Shown here: positions 10,776 through 21,536 of the stretch, piece by piece
Layout: each line of letters opens with the position of its first letter
Numbering within the stretch: position 1 is the first letter of the stretch
DNA from: Aquarana catesbeiana
Lineage: Eukaryota; Chordata; Amphibia; Anura; Ranidae
DNA: 64,000 bases
Direction: 5' to 3'
NCBI RefSeq assembly: GCF_042186555.1
Contig: NC_133334.1
Location: 206,408,442-206,472,441, forward strand
Notes under the pieces: model-generated
Databases searched by the model: none
What the model saw: only the letters and a program-made list of their open reading frames with translations
Told to the model about the DNA's origin: nothing
Position numbers and translations under genes: made by a program

Positions 10776-11085
10776 TAATTCTCCCCGCAATGCTGCCCGG
10801 GACACCCCTCCTGACCCCTAAATAACCTAAACCCCTCCCCCTTCAACATTATCTTTACCCAATCCCCTCACAATAATTCTAAAACAACTTCCATTTATCC
10901 CCTGCTGTACCCTTATCCCCCTGTCATGCCGGCCTTCTGCTAGCTTCACTTCATTCCACCTGCTCCAGGCCTCCCTTTACTTCTGTGTGATCTTTATCTA
11001 ACCAGACCACTTCAGTCTCAAACACTGCAGACTCCTCCAAGGGTGCACATAGAAAGTCATCCACCAGCAAATCTGGAAACATACA
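10776..11085. other. Pyrimidine-rich unassigned stretch
   Basis: C/T-rich sequence without an open frame I recognise; perhaps further DIRS-related internal sequence in minus orientation, unproven. Confidence 0.3.
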
Positions 11086-11090
11086 ATAAA

Positions 11091-12345
11091 TGTAGCACCC
11101 TGGTGTTTAGGCAGGGTTGCTCCTAAATTTACCTGCCAGGTATTGCTGCCTTGGCTATTTGTTGAGGATCAATTGATTTCACTATGTAATTGCTGCACTT
11201 CTCTGTTTTACCGGGTACTTGATGGCATTAGATATGAGAAAGGCAATGCAAGGTCCAATTATGGGTATATGGGGTATCTCAGCCAATGGGCAGGGGTTTT
11301 CTTAAATCCCTTGGCCTGCTGGGAAAGCCTATATATTTGGGTGGAGTCAGGTGATCAAGGTTCTGTGCAACCCGTATGGCTGTCTGGGTGGACGTGTGTT
11401 GTTTTGCCCGGGTTGCTAGGCCGGAGTTTGGGCCCATCCTGGGCACATCTGGCTGCTAGGCTGTCTGAGGGCTTATCCAGAAGCAAGAGAGCAGCGCAGG
11501 GTTTGGATTGCGGCTTGCAGTTCAACCAGAAGTGATAGTTCTGCCAGCCGGAGAACCCGTAGTGGTCGGAGGTAGACGGGAAGCTGTCGTCACTAAGGGA
11601 CCAACCACCTTATTACCAGGAACCACAGTGAGTAGCTGAAGCAAGTACAGGAGCAGTATTCTCACCAACTGGGGATGGTGAAGAGTCGGGAAACTTCAGT
11701 GGGTATCAAGCCAGGGACCCAGCCAGCGGAGGTGACGCTTGCAGAGCAGCCTTGTGTGTCAAGCCAGGGACCAAGCCGGCCAGAGGGGTAAAGCTTGAGA
11801 AGTATCTTGAAGGCAAAGCTAGGGACTCAGCAGAGAGGCAGGGGTAACGCTTGAGGAAGATACTACCGTGAAGATTGGAGGAGCTCAAGGGATTCAGTGG
11901 CAATGAATCAACTAGTCTAGTGAGAGACTGGGAGTTCAGGGAGCTGAAGAACTACAAGAAGTGATTGTAGTGGAAGTGAAGGAACTGTTACACTTTGTGT
12001 TAGGAACTGTTAAAGACTATTGCCATAGGAGACAGCACTTCTACACATGCAGATGTGGCGTCTTGCTGGATGCCTTTCCCTGCATGGCTGTCCTCCTGTT
12101 GAAGTCGCAGAGTCTGCCAATTAATCTTGCAACTACCTAAGGGTGTCCTGGCCCTAACCCTTTCTCTCAAAGGTCTATTAAGAGAAATAAAATCTCTTTT
12201 GCATTCAAGAAGTGTCTGGCGCCCAATCAATCTACCTTGCATTACACCCACCATGTCATGCAACCCACCATATACAGAAGGATGTCAGCTATCTCTGGCC
12301 CTGGAGGTCCTTACTAGACTGATGGAGGCCTGGGACCTTGCTACA
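11091..12345 (+). mobile_element. Solo LTR, 1.25 kb
   Basis: The block begins TGTAGCACCC and ends CCTTGCTACA, so it has TG...CA ends with a 7-bp inverted match (TGTAGCA/TGCTACA). Flanks share TAAA (11087-11090 and 12346-12349). A TATA-like 'cctatatattt' lies near 11324 and AATAAA near 12187. Between them are imperfect repeats of 'aagccagggacc...ccagcgg...gtgacgcttga'. The open frame at 11143-11535 shows no family resemblance. Confidence 0.6.
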
Positions 12346-12983
12346 TAAAAAATAGCCTAATGGTATGGATCCAAAAGTGTAATAAATATATTTACTTACA
12401 TCATGTTTACTGTCATCAGCTTTACAAAAATCTTGAACTACATTACACCTATTTTAGCTTCCTCTGGAAATCTGGCCGGCCAGCAAACATGAAGGCTAGA
12501 AGTGGTGATCTCACTTGCTACATACTTGTTCTTAGACAGATACTCAAAAACTGTTCAAAACAGAGGATCAGTATGACAGCCAGGCAACAAAATTTCCCTT
12601 GGGATGCTGCAGAGCAGAGAAATGGTTGTGGGAAGAGATAGAGATAGGGCAGCGATCAGTGCTAGGCTTTGGAGAGATAGAAAGTGAATGCAAAGTGTTC
12701 TCTGATTGGAGGAGGTGGAGAGGCGGGTAAAGGGTTGCACAGTTTTGAACAGGAAGTGGTCACATTTAGTGGTGGTAGCAATGACTTTCTGCAGCAACTG
12801 AATATTTGCTTTGGCAGGTGGACAAACAGGCTATTTAGTTTGCTTGTTTGCCAAACAGAGAACAGCCAGTACCTCATCCATATTCTCTAACAGAGCCCCA
12901 AATACCAATTCTCAATATACAGTAATCCATCAGGGGTTATAATGCTTCCCACTGTATATAAAACTAAAGGAAAAATTCTGTTT
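12346..12983. other. Left flank of the nested block, no gene seen
   Basis: Several short overlapping open frames exist on both strands, none with a recognisable domain or splice context. This is the DNA into which the gypsy element inserted. Confidence 0.4.
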
Positions 12984-13472
12984 CATACTGTCAGGATCAC
13001 TTAACCTGTTGCCGACCAGCCGCCGCAGTTGTACTGCGGCAGAATGGCATGGGCAGGCAAATCGCAGTCATGCTACGTCGGGCGGATGATCAGATTCGAT
13101 CTAGAACTGATCAATCTCCAGGCCAATGAAATCTGGCCTGGACCCGGTGATCGGTCCTGTCAAATGAGATCCTTCCCCTGTCTGTGTAACTGTAAACACA
13201 GACAGGGGAAGTGATGTCATCTCTCCTTGTGTCGGTCTTTTCCGTTCCAGACCGAGGAGAGAGAGCATCTAAAAGTGAGTTGCACAACACTACACTGACA
13301 CCAGGTCACGTAGCCACACAATTCACAATTTATCCCCCTATCACCCACCCCCCCCCCAGTTAACCCCTTCACCACCTGTCTCTGTGTCACCCAGTAGAGC
13401 ATTCATATTTTTTTTTTATCGCTGTACTGGTGTCATTAGTGACAAAAAATCAGCATTAGGGTAATTAGTCTT

Positions 13473-13867
13473 TGATAAGATCAGAGTCAGAGTTCCACTT
13501 AACTTGTCTTCATACTTTAGTTAGAAACTAGGAGATGTTGTAATAGAAACTGTATGGGTTCCTCTATTTGTAATCATCCCGTGACAGAAAGATGTATTTC
13601 CTAATCATCCTGTGACAGAAAGAGGTTGTTTTATCTTTTTTTGGTAATCTGTTAAAACACAGAAGCTTTTGCGTCATCTTTTCTGTACTGTATAAAAGCT
13701 TTGCAAGAATAAAGATTTCTTCAGCAGCAGCATCGGCAGTGTAAAGAGGTGCACATGCTCTGAATTGAACTACAGAAAAGTCTTCTGTGTCTCATTTCTA
13801 TAAGAGTATAAGATCTGAAATCAGCAGTACAAAGAGGAGAGCGATTAACTTAGAATCGCACCTAACA
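13473..13867 (+). repeat. 5' LTR of the endogenous retrovirus
   Basis: TGATAAGATC...CACCTAACA. TATA-like 'gtactgtataaaagc' lies near 13690 and AATAAA near 13710, followed by an R/U5 region of about 150 bp. By eye it differs from the 3' LTR at about eight positions. Confidence 0.85.
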
Positions 13868-13871
13868 TTTT

Positions 13872-13889
13872 TGGCACCTGAACAGGGAC
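13872..13889 (+). promoter_or_regulatory. Retroviral primer-binding site, tRNA-Lys-like
   Basis: TGGCACCTGAACAGGGAC lies four bases after the LTR. It differs at two positions from the tRNA-Lys3 site TGGCGCCCGAACAGGGAC used by lentiviruses and MMTV. Gammaretroviruses more often use Pro sites, so the combination with a gamma-type integrase is notable. Confidence 0.75.
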
Positions 13890-13978
13890 TCACCACTGAA
13901 ACTACAAGAGGTGGACGAACGAGGCTGACGGAACAAAAGGAAATAGGCATTCCGGGAACCACAGATTAAAAACCTGCG

Positions 13979-13988
13979 CAGGTAAGAG
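13979..13988 (+). promoter_or_regulatory. Putative retroviral major splice donor
   Basis: CAG|GTAAGAG lies about 110 bases after the primer site, where retroviruses place the donor for the spliced env message. Confidence 0.5.
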
Positions 13989-13989
13989 A

Positions 13990-14655
13990 AAGCTTTATTT
14001 CTTCTTATATTCTGTGCTTCCCTGATTTGTGCCTTTAGCCATTCTGTCAGAAACGGTTCTCCATGCAGTGTGCCATAAAGTAAGCTGCAGCCTCTGTAGG
14101 GGTGAGTTCTGAACTGCTGTAGATAAATCCTTTGTTCTGCTGATAATTTGTTGTCTGTCCATGTTGAGTGAAAGAATGAGCCATGTTTAGGATGGTATGA
14201 ATTAGAAGGAGGATTGCCGAACTAGGCAAGTGAAAGCGCCCTTTCGGGGGGGTCACACGCCTATGCTTAACCTTCACATCTAAGTCATAAACCATAAGAC
14301 TGGTTGAGAGTATAAGCCCTGTCTGCTCCATAAAGCAGGGATAAGAGTGCACGAGAGGGATCCCAGATACGGGGGGGAATAAGGTCTCCATAAGCCCGGA
14401 GATCTAGTCGGATACCTGGCCACTTAAAGGAATGCTTGTATATGTTGTAGCCACCATTCTGGTTGTAATATTTGTTAGTTGGCTAGCATATAAAGTAATT
14501 CGATTTCAGAAATCTCATCCCGGAGAGGTTTTTAGTATTCTAGCACCCTAGGAGGAAGGCAGCGAGGAACTGTTGTAGGGTCCCGCACACACTTTTTTCT
14601 TTTTTATTTTGGGACATATAACAGGGTCCCACACGCTACCTAGGCACGGACTGTT
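13990..14655 (+). other. Retroviral leader, no gene
   Basis: Untranslated leader between the splice donor and the gag start. It may include packaging sequence, but none can be recognised by eye. Short open frames on the minus strand are not credible genes. Confidence 0.5.
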
Positions 14656-14658
14656 AGA

Positions 14659-15040
14659 ATGGGTCAGAAACATACAAAACCCCGTCAAGGAACTGTGGCC
14701 CACTATACGGTGATAATTAATAACATATAAGAACATATATGAGACAGATGAAACACAAAGTTTAAAAACCATACTTCATAAATTCAAAGTAAAAGGAGCA
14801 GCGGGTTTAGACCTAGACGTGTGGAAGGAAATAAAAAAGGACAGACAAGGAGAGGTGTTAGAGAAGCAATGGATGCGTCAGGTTCAATGCTTAATTAAGG
14901 TCTCTAATAGAGCGAAAGAAGAGGGGTGGAAATATAACCCAGATTGTGATGGTTGGGACATGAAGGATAGAAGAACAAAAAAAATGCTGAGGCTCTGGTT
15001 GACCCCAGCTCAGCCATCCCACCCCCATACACTGACATAG
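14659..15040 (+). pseudogene. gag: Retroviral gag remnant (matrix region)
   Basis: The ATG at 14659 starts MGQ, the N-myristoylation context typical of gammaretroviral matrix proteins, and is followed by a short basic stretch. A stop/frameshift occurs after about 23 codons. A second open piece (about 14790-15040, another frame) is rich in Lys, Arg and Trp (WKEIKKD, WMRQVQCLIK) and looks like the rest of matrix. It ends in 'AQPSHPHT', a proline-rich start of the region after matrix. No capsid major homology region and no CCHC nucleocapsid knuckle follow. In a functional virus Gag assembles the particle at the membrane. This copy cannot. Confidence 0.55.
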
Positions 15041-15071
15041 AACATAAACCACACATGACATACATGCAATC

Positions 15072-16046
15072 TTGTCTCAAGTACAGCCCAAACACATTTC
15101 AATGGCTAGGCAACTAAGGTTACAGTGTACTTTACTTTTACCTCCAAATGTCACTTTTCAGCTCTGTACAACTTTAAATTTGGCCACCTTTTTGCCTCTT
15201 CAGTCACCAGATTTGACAAGGGGGAATAGGGAGGAAGGAGATGAGGAAGCTGACACTCTTCTGTTTAAAGAGATAGTTGAGCACGACTGTTTTCAGCTCA
15301 TGGAACAAGTGACAATGGGGTTCCCTCATGTTATAGATACACCAATTTTAGACGCTGAGCACACTTTGTATATAGATGGCAGCAGATTTGCTGATGATAA
15401 AGGGAGATATCACACAGGATATGCAGTAGTAACTGATACACAGGTGATTGAAGCACAGCCCTTACCAGCCCACATGTCAGCACAGGAAGCAGAATTAAAA
15501 GCTTTAGAACAAGCTCTAGAATATTTGCAAGGGCAAGAAGGAAATATTTACACTGACTCTGCCTACGCTTATGGCGTAGCGCACGATTTCGGCCATATAT
15601 GGAGAGCTCGAGGGTATCTGACAGCAGCAGGTACACTGGTAAAACATGCGGAAAGAATAAAACGGGTTTTGACACATTTTCAAAAAGTTAAAAGGGTAGC
15701 CATCTTGAAGGTAGCGGCACACACAAGTGCAAAGACAAGGGAAGCAAAAGGAAATGCCTTTGCAGATTTAACCGCGAAACAGGCAGCCCAGAAAGAGATG
15801 GACCCTGAGACAGTGGCAGTGGCAGAGGTAAGTACAGTAAAGCTTTCATGGCAACAGTTGAGCAAGCTACAGGAGCAAGCGGCAGACAGTGAAAGGGACA
15901 AATGGATAAGGATGGGAGCCCAAATTGACCCTGACAATGTATGGAGGGCAGGAGGTAAAGTATGCCTACCGGCCTCTCTGTACCCAGCCATGGCCACGGC
16001 AATCCACCTACCTACCTACCCATGTCAGTTCCAATTCCATGTATAG
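15072..16046 (+). pseudogene. pol: Retroviral pol: end of RT, RNase H, start of integrase
   Basis: The reading begins inside the RT connection ('LLLPPNVTFQLCTTLNLATFLP', cf. gammaretroviral RT). The catalytic YxDD region lies in the deleted part. RNase H follows with all expected acids: D102 (YIDGS), E141 (QEAELKAL), D162 (YTDSAYA) and D232 (GNAFADLTAK), plus H217 (AAHTS). The last part enters the integrase N-terminal region and is lost by a frameshift near 15990-16030, in a run of 'cctacctacctaccc'. The ATG at 15072 is unlikely to be a true start; the region belongs to a Gag-Pol polyprotein. It overlaps the integrase frame. Confidence 0.75.
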
Positions 16047-16980
16047 AATTGTGAACCAAGGATGGCTTGCACCAGGATTCAGTAGTATGGCCAAAAACTA
16101 CTGTGCAGCATGCCAAATCTGTCTCCTGAATAATCCAGGACAAAAGGTAAAAACGCCACGAAAACACCAAGCTCGGGCCCAATATCCCTTTCAGAGGCTG
16201 CAAATTGACTACATACAGCTGCCAAAAAGTGGCCCCTTTGAATTTGTACTTGTGTGCATCGATTTATTTTCAGGTTGGCCAGAAGCCTACCCGTTAAAAT
16301 CAGCCACGGCAAAAGCCACAGCTAAGAAACTGATCACTGAGTTGATACCAAGGTTTGGGCTACCAGAAACAGTTGAATCAGATAGGGGGACACACTTTAC
16401 AGGTGAAGTAATGCAGAATGTGATGACCATGTTAGGGATTCAACAGAGTTTCCACACCCCTTATCACCCACAGAGTTCAGGGTCAGTAGAAAGAGTGAAT
16501 GGGACAATAAAGTTAAAAATACAGAAAGCCATGCAAGAGTTAAACAAGCCATGGCCTGAATGCCTGCCTTTGGCTTTGTTTTCCATAAGATATAGCCCAA
16601 CAGGAAAAATGGGGTTGTCCCCATATGAGATACTTTTTGGGAATGCACCTAGATTAGGTTTATACTTTCCACAGAGTATGCAATTGCAATGTGATAGTTT
16701 GACTGCATATGTGATACAATTGCAACAGCATCTAACCAAGGTCCACAAGAATGTGTATTCTTCCCTTCCAGATCCCAACTCTATAGCAGGTACTCATTCG
16801 CTGAGCCCCGGAGATTGGGTCTATGTAAAGAAACATACCAGAAAAGCTTTAGAGCCACGGTTTGAAGGACCATACCAAGTACTGCTGACCACGCCCACAT
16901 CGGTCAAGTTGGAGGGAAAAGCAGCCTGGATCCACGCATCACACTGCAAAAAGAGTCCTGAACCGAGAGAAACAGAATGA
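15990..16980 (+). pseudogene. pol: Retroviral integrase (pol continuation after a frameshift)
   Basis: The open frame runs from 15925 to 16980, but meaningful sequence starts near 16010. The zinc-binding end is damaged: only CAACQIC (residues 60-66) and one candidate His (33) are visible. The core has the D,D(35)E triad: D95 (LQIDYI), D153 (ESDRGTHF) and E189 (SGSVERVNG), with exactly 35 residues between D153 and E189. The C-terminus carries a GPY/F module at 314-317 (EGPY) and 'WIHASHCKK', like gammaretroviral integrases. The stop overlaps the env ATG by the four bases ATGA. Integrase joins viral DNA ends to host DNA. Apart from the N-terminal break, the core looks conserved. Confidence 0.8.
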
Positions 16981-17858
16981 CGATCCTTCTAACTATTATA
17001 ATAGTGCTTGAATGTTTTCGAACGTTTGTTTACACATGGACTCCAGGTATCAATGTAACAGTACATGAAAACAGTACTGATCTTAGATGGATAAATCAGG
17101 ATAAGAGTATAACGCAATATCCTTATTATGAATGGTATACTGTGGGAAATTTCACGGTGTCAGGGCAGGAGGGTCCTTTTTTACATGATGCAGAATAGGG
17201 ATTTACCAGTAGTGTGGATAAAAGCTAAGTCACAAGCACAAGTAAACATAACATTTCACTGGAGGGAAAATTTAGCATGGCCTTTTAGTAACACACCACA
17301 TAAATGTCATAAGTTAGGTCCATCTGAAACATGGAGGGAGGTATATGACAAAACTCTAAAGTTAATTTTTACCCCAAATTCCCAAACCTATGAGAACCTA
17401 CAGAAGGGAAAGGGTCCCAGACCAATAAGAGGAAGTGAACAATTCAATCTAACAGGTCCTATTAGTACAAATCAATCTGCAACCTATATTTGTGCAGCAT
17501 GGTATTTTGTACCGGTAAGGAAATCAGACAACACAACAGGAGGATATATACAATGGCAACATTATGGTTTCGATATAAAGATAGAGGACGCTCTACCCAT
17601 CATCTTTGAATCCTCGGTATTAACTCCTGTTCCTAAATCTTGCATAAATGTTTCGGTATCACAACAGAAAACAAAAATCAAATTTAATGTAACTTTTCCC
17701 CAGCTACCAGAGTGTAGGTATCGACGAGGATGGTATGGTATACAGGTATACAGTTCTCGGGGCTGCAGGAACCGGAATGGGAGTAATGAATGGGATACAG
17801 ATGGAAATGATACAAAATAAGTGGAAACGTGCAGGAAGTCACATAGCTGATAGTTTAA

Positions 17859-19129
17859 CCACTTCAATACCAGGCACATAGACACCTTGCTGCCCAGCCC
17901 AATTTTCACCTTTCAGCGCTGTTGCAATTTGAATGACAATTGCGCGGTCATGCTACACTGTACCCAAACAATTTTTTTATCATTTTGTTCCCACAAATAG
18001 AGCTTTCTTTTGGTGGTATTTGATCACCTCTGCGGTTTTTATTTTTTGCGCAACAAATAAAAAAAGACCGAAAATTTCAAAAAAAAACAAGTTTTTCTTT
18101 GTTTCTGTTAAATTTTTTTGTAAATAAGTACGCTTTCTCCTTCAATAATGGGCACTGATACGGCGGCACAGATGGGCACTGATACGGCGGCACTGATGGG
18201 CACCGATGAGGTGGCACCAATGAGGTGGCACTGATGAGGTGGCACTAACGGGCACTGATGATGGGCACTGATAGGCGGCACTGATGGGCACTGATAGGTG
18301 GCACTGATGGGCACTGATAGGTGGCACTGGTATGCGGCACTGATGGGCACTCATAGGTGGCACTGATGGGCACACATAGGCGGCACTGATGGGCACTCGT
18401 AGGTGGCATTGATTGGAATATATGGGTGGTACTGATGGGTACGTATGTGTGGCACTGATGTGTGGCACTGATGGGCACTGATAGGTGGGCACTGATGGGC
18501 ACAGATGGGCACTGACAGGTGGCACTGATGGGCAATGACAGGTGGCACAGATTGGCAATGACAGGTGGCACTGATAGAGCATTGCTGGGCAGATCTGGGC
18601 ATATCATGGACATAATAGTGCCAATCAGTGCCCATTTGTGGGCACTGATTGGCACAGATTGGGCACATGTGGATGGCCATGGGGTACATACCTGGCCATC
18701 CATGTTGCCCCTTCCCTGGTGGTCCTAGTGGCATCCCTGGTAGTCCAGTGGGGTGATCTGAGGGGGGGCTGCGCTGATAAACAATCAGCGCAGACCCCCC
18801 CTGCCAGGAGAGCCGCCGATCGGCTCTCCTCTACTCGCGTCTGTCAGACGCGAGTGAGGAAGAGCCGATCAGCGGCTCTTCCTATTGACAGCGTGATCAG
18901 CCGTGATTGGACACGGCTGATCACGTGGTAAAGAGCCTCCGCCGGAGGCTTTTTACCAAGATCAGTGTAGCGGTGTGTCAGACTGACACACCGCTCCACC
19001 GATCGCCGCGATGCGCGCCCCCGGGGGCGCGCTGCGGCATGTTATCCTGCTGGACGTCATATGACGTCCAGTCAGGATAACACAACCACTTCCCGGACGT
19101 CAATCCACTATAGGGAGGGCGGGAAGTGG
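17859..19129. mobile_element. TTAA element B (piggyBac-type MITE) inside env
   Basis: TTAA flanks both ends (17855-17858 and 19130-19133), and the termini CCACTTC and GAAGTGG are inverted repeats. The left sub-terminal part ('caatttgaatgacaattgcgcggtcat', 'caaatagagctttctttt', 'ttttttgcgcaa') is the reverse complement of the 3' sub-terminal part of the large piggyBac element, so it is probably a deletion/recombination derivative of that family. The centre is a minisatellite, the right third is a string of perfect palindromes, and no protein is encoded. Confidence 0.8.
18145..18665 (+). repeat. Minisatellite based on TGGCACTGATGGGCAC
   Basis: Over twenty imperfect units of about 11-23 bp built from 'ggcactgatgggcactgata'. 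Long minus-strand open frames here encode only repeat polypeptides (CHLSVPISA...) and are not genes. Confidence 0.85.
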
Positions 19130-20488
19130 TTAATAATCACAAGCAAATGGTTACCTACAACATTTGAAACACAAGTTAGCCAGGTGCAATTAACTAAATA
19201 TCTCGATATTATGGTTAATCACACAGCACTAGCCAGTTTGGAGTTGTGGAAAACGAATCAGAAGTTCATAAACATCACTCAATGTGCTTTTTCTACACTA
19301 TCTTACCACATTCAGATTAATAGAGCTCGAGATGAGCTACGATCGGGGAATTATCATACTTGGATGAATTATTTCAAGGGTTTAAATTTAGAAAGTACAT
19401 GGTTTGAAGTACCAGGAAACGAAGTTTAATGTGGGGAGAGATGGTGTGCTGGAAGATTTGATGTATATAAAGTAGAGAGGGTTGAGATAATGTGTAAGTT
19501 AATAGTAATGCCACTCCTGATTGGGAAGGATCTACCTGAATTTTGGTACCCTGAGATCTATGGACACTATGTAGGTACACAAAACATGACTCATGATCTA
19601 AGTCTATGTGCTAAAACTAATAAGGGAATAGCCTGTGGAAGAAGTTCTCCAGTCTATGAACCTTGCTTATTGAAACATCAATCTAACATATGTAGGTTTC
19701 AGAGATTACCAGTAGGTGTAGGAAACAGATTTATGGAGATAGGACCACAACATATTTGTTTAGTCACAAATGATCAGGAAACTATGGAAAGTTTAAATAA
19801 AACGGCCCCCTTTTCAGGATGCGTAAAGAATGTTAAAATGCTTAAATGGCAGAATGACACTTTCCTTTTTGAACCAGATGCACAAAGAATATTTAATTTA
19901 GAATGGACGGTAGATAATCTTACTGATACTACACCTTTTATGATATCATTAGAGCCCTTACCACAAATCTTAAATGAGTCCGAAATACTTAGAAAACACA
20001 TAGAGACACAAGAACATACCCTTCAAAATAATCTAATATCTGCGGTTATAGATAAAGGGAAATTAATACATTTATCCTCACAAATAAGAGATGAAACAAC
20101 ACACCATTGGTACGATGTTTTCAGTGGATGGTCCCCTACAGCCACTACTATACTTAATTGGATGTTGAGTCCTATATTAATACTTATGCTTTCATTTGCT
20201 ATAATGACAGTTTTAAATATCTGTGTATATCGGAAGATACGATCAAGAGCTAAGAGACTGGAGAGAGGCAGGTATTGAAATCTGACTCTGGATTATGGTT
20301 AAGGGAAAGTTGACGTCACCCTTCTCTTTGATTCTCTTCATCCATGAGATGTTGGTATGGACCTGGGGGATGAGAATAGCAAAAGAAGACCTGTTCTCCT
20401 CTGACAACCCGCAGTCAGGGAAAGCACTCAGGAAAATACTGACTATCACTCATGATTGAGGACCCAGAGTTTGGAGAAGGATGATGTC

Positions 20489-20500
20489 AAAGGGGGAAAT
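20489..20500 (+). promoter_or_regulatory. Retroviral polypurine tract
   Basis: AAAGGGGGAAAT lies immediately before the 3' LTR, the place for plus-strand priming. Confidence 0.7.
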
Positions 20501-20895
20501 TGATAAGATCAGAGTCAGAGTTCCACTTAACTTGTCTTCATACTTTAGTTAGAAACTAGGAGATGTTGTAATAAAAACTGTATGGGTTCCTCTATTTGTA
20601 ATCATCCCGTGACAGAAAAATGTATTTGCTAATCATCCTGTGACAGAAAGAGGTTGTTTTATCTTTTTTTGGTAATCTGTTAAAACACAGAAGCTTTTGC
20701 GTCATCTTTTCTGTACTGTATAAAAGCTTTGCAAGAATAAAGATTTCTGCAGCAACAGCATCGGCATTGTAACGAGGTGCACATGCTATGAATTGAACTA
20801 CAGAAAAGTCTTCTGTGTCTCATTTCTATAAGAGTATAAGATCTGAAATCAGCAGTACAAAGAGGAGAGCGATTAACTTAGAATCGCACCTAACA
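20501..20895 (+). repeat. 3' LTR of the endogenous retrovirus
   Basis: Same 395-bp length as the 5' LTR, with about eight substitutions by eye (for example aatagaaac/aataaaaac and ggcagtg/ggcattg). The GTCTT duplication follows. Confidence 0.85.
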
Positions 20896-20900
20896 GTCTT

Positions 20901-21536
20901 AGGCCCAGATAGGTCTAGAAACTCCCCCTAACCCCCAAATAAAGGTTTAACCCCTTGATTACCCCGTCACCTGTGATCACTGTATAAGTGTCACGGGTGA
21001 TGCAGTTTAGCTAGTTTATTTTTTATAGCGTCAGGCACCCGTCGTATTTTACCCAAAAAAGGTTTAACCCCCTGATCACCCGGCGGGTGATATAAGTTAG
21101 GTTTTAGCGGCAGATAGGGTCTGCGTCGCCCCAGGCAGCGTCAGATCAGTGCCAGTAGCGCTAACACCCACTCATGCACCATATGCCTCCCTTAGTAGTA
21201 TACTGTCTGAACGGATCGATATCTGATCTGATCAGAACTATATTAGCGTCCCCAGCAGTTTGGGGTTCCCAAAAACGCAGTGTTAGCGGGATCAGCCCAG
21301 ATACCGGCTAGCACCTGCGTTTAGCCCCTCCGCCCAGCCCAGCCCACCCAAGTGCAGTATCAATCGATCACTGTCACTTACAAAACACAACACGCATAAC
21401 TGCAGCATTCGCAGAGTCAGGCCTGATCCCTGCGAACGCTAACAGTTTTTTTGGTAGCGTTTGAATCAGTCACTGACAGTCAGGTGCTTTTTTTCTTGTG
21501 AGTCTCACTAGTGTACCAGTAAATTTAGAGACCAAA
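20901..21536 (+). other. piggyBac 5' leader, continued
   Basis: It continues, without a break in character, the sequence left of the retrovirus (13005-13472). Both parts contain 'ttaaccccttgat' and 'ttaaccccttcac' style phrases. No gene. Confidence 0.6.

Larger units (their letters stand above)
16977..20278 (+). pseudogene. env: Retroviral env, broken by frameshifts, a stop and a TTAA element
   Basis: The start overlaps the pol stop. A hydrophobic leader (about residues 3-20) fits a signal peptide. Surface-unit pieces follow in two frames (16977-17198, then 17128-17820) with many N-x-S/T sites and cysteines and an Arg-rich RYRR stretch near 17720 that may mark the cleavage region. The next sequence is frameshifted, and at 17859-19129 a TTAA element interrupts env. 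The transmembrane-unit part resumes at 19134. It has one in-frame TAA at 19427-19429, then is open from 19490 to 20278 with cysteine pairs, a hydrophobic anchor (about residues 221-244 of that piece) and a short basic tail. The anchor context (FSGWSPTAT) resembles fish/amphibian ERV envelopes; this is inference. No functional envelope can be made. Confidence 0.75.
13473..20895 (+). mobile_element. Endogenous retrovirus, gamma/epsilon-like pol, internally deleted
   Basis: It has two 395-bp LTRs, a 5-bp duplication GTCTT (13468-13472 and 20896-20900), a tRNA-type primer site after the 5' LTR, a splice donor, an N-terminal gag piece, RNase H plus integrase, env, and a purine tract. Sequence from gag capsid through most of RT is missing, so gag MA runs almost directly into the RT connection region. 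The integrase carries a C-terminal GPY/F module, as in gamma- and epsilon-like retroviruses, while the primer site resembles a tRNA-Lys site. The env anchor region resembles fish/amphibian ERV env proteins, which is inference. All coding regions are broken, so the provirus is defective. Confidence 0.85.

Noticed and set aside
15826..15836. 'gaggtaagta' as a splice donor in pol
   Set aside because: It lies inside conserved RNase H/integrase coding sequence; the donor at 13979 is better placed.
18108..18734. Long minus-strand open frames rich in Cys, Pro and Ser (CHLSVPISA-type)
   Set aside because: They translate the minisatellite in several frames at once; no start context, no domain.
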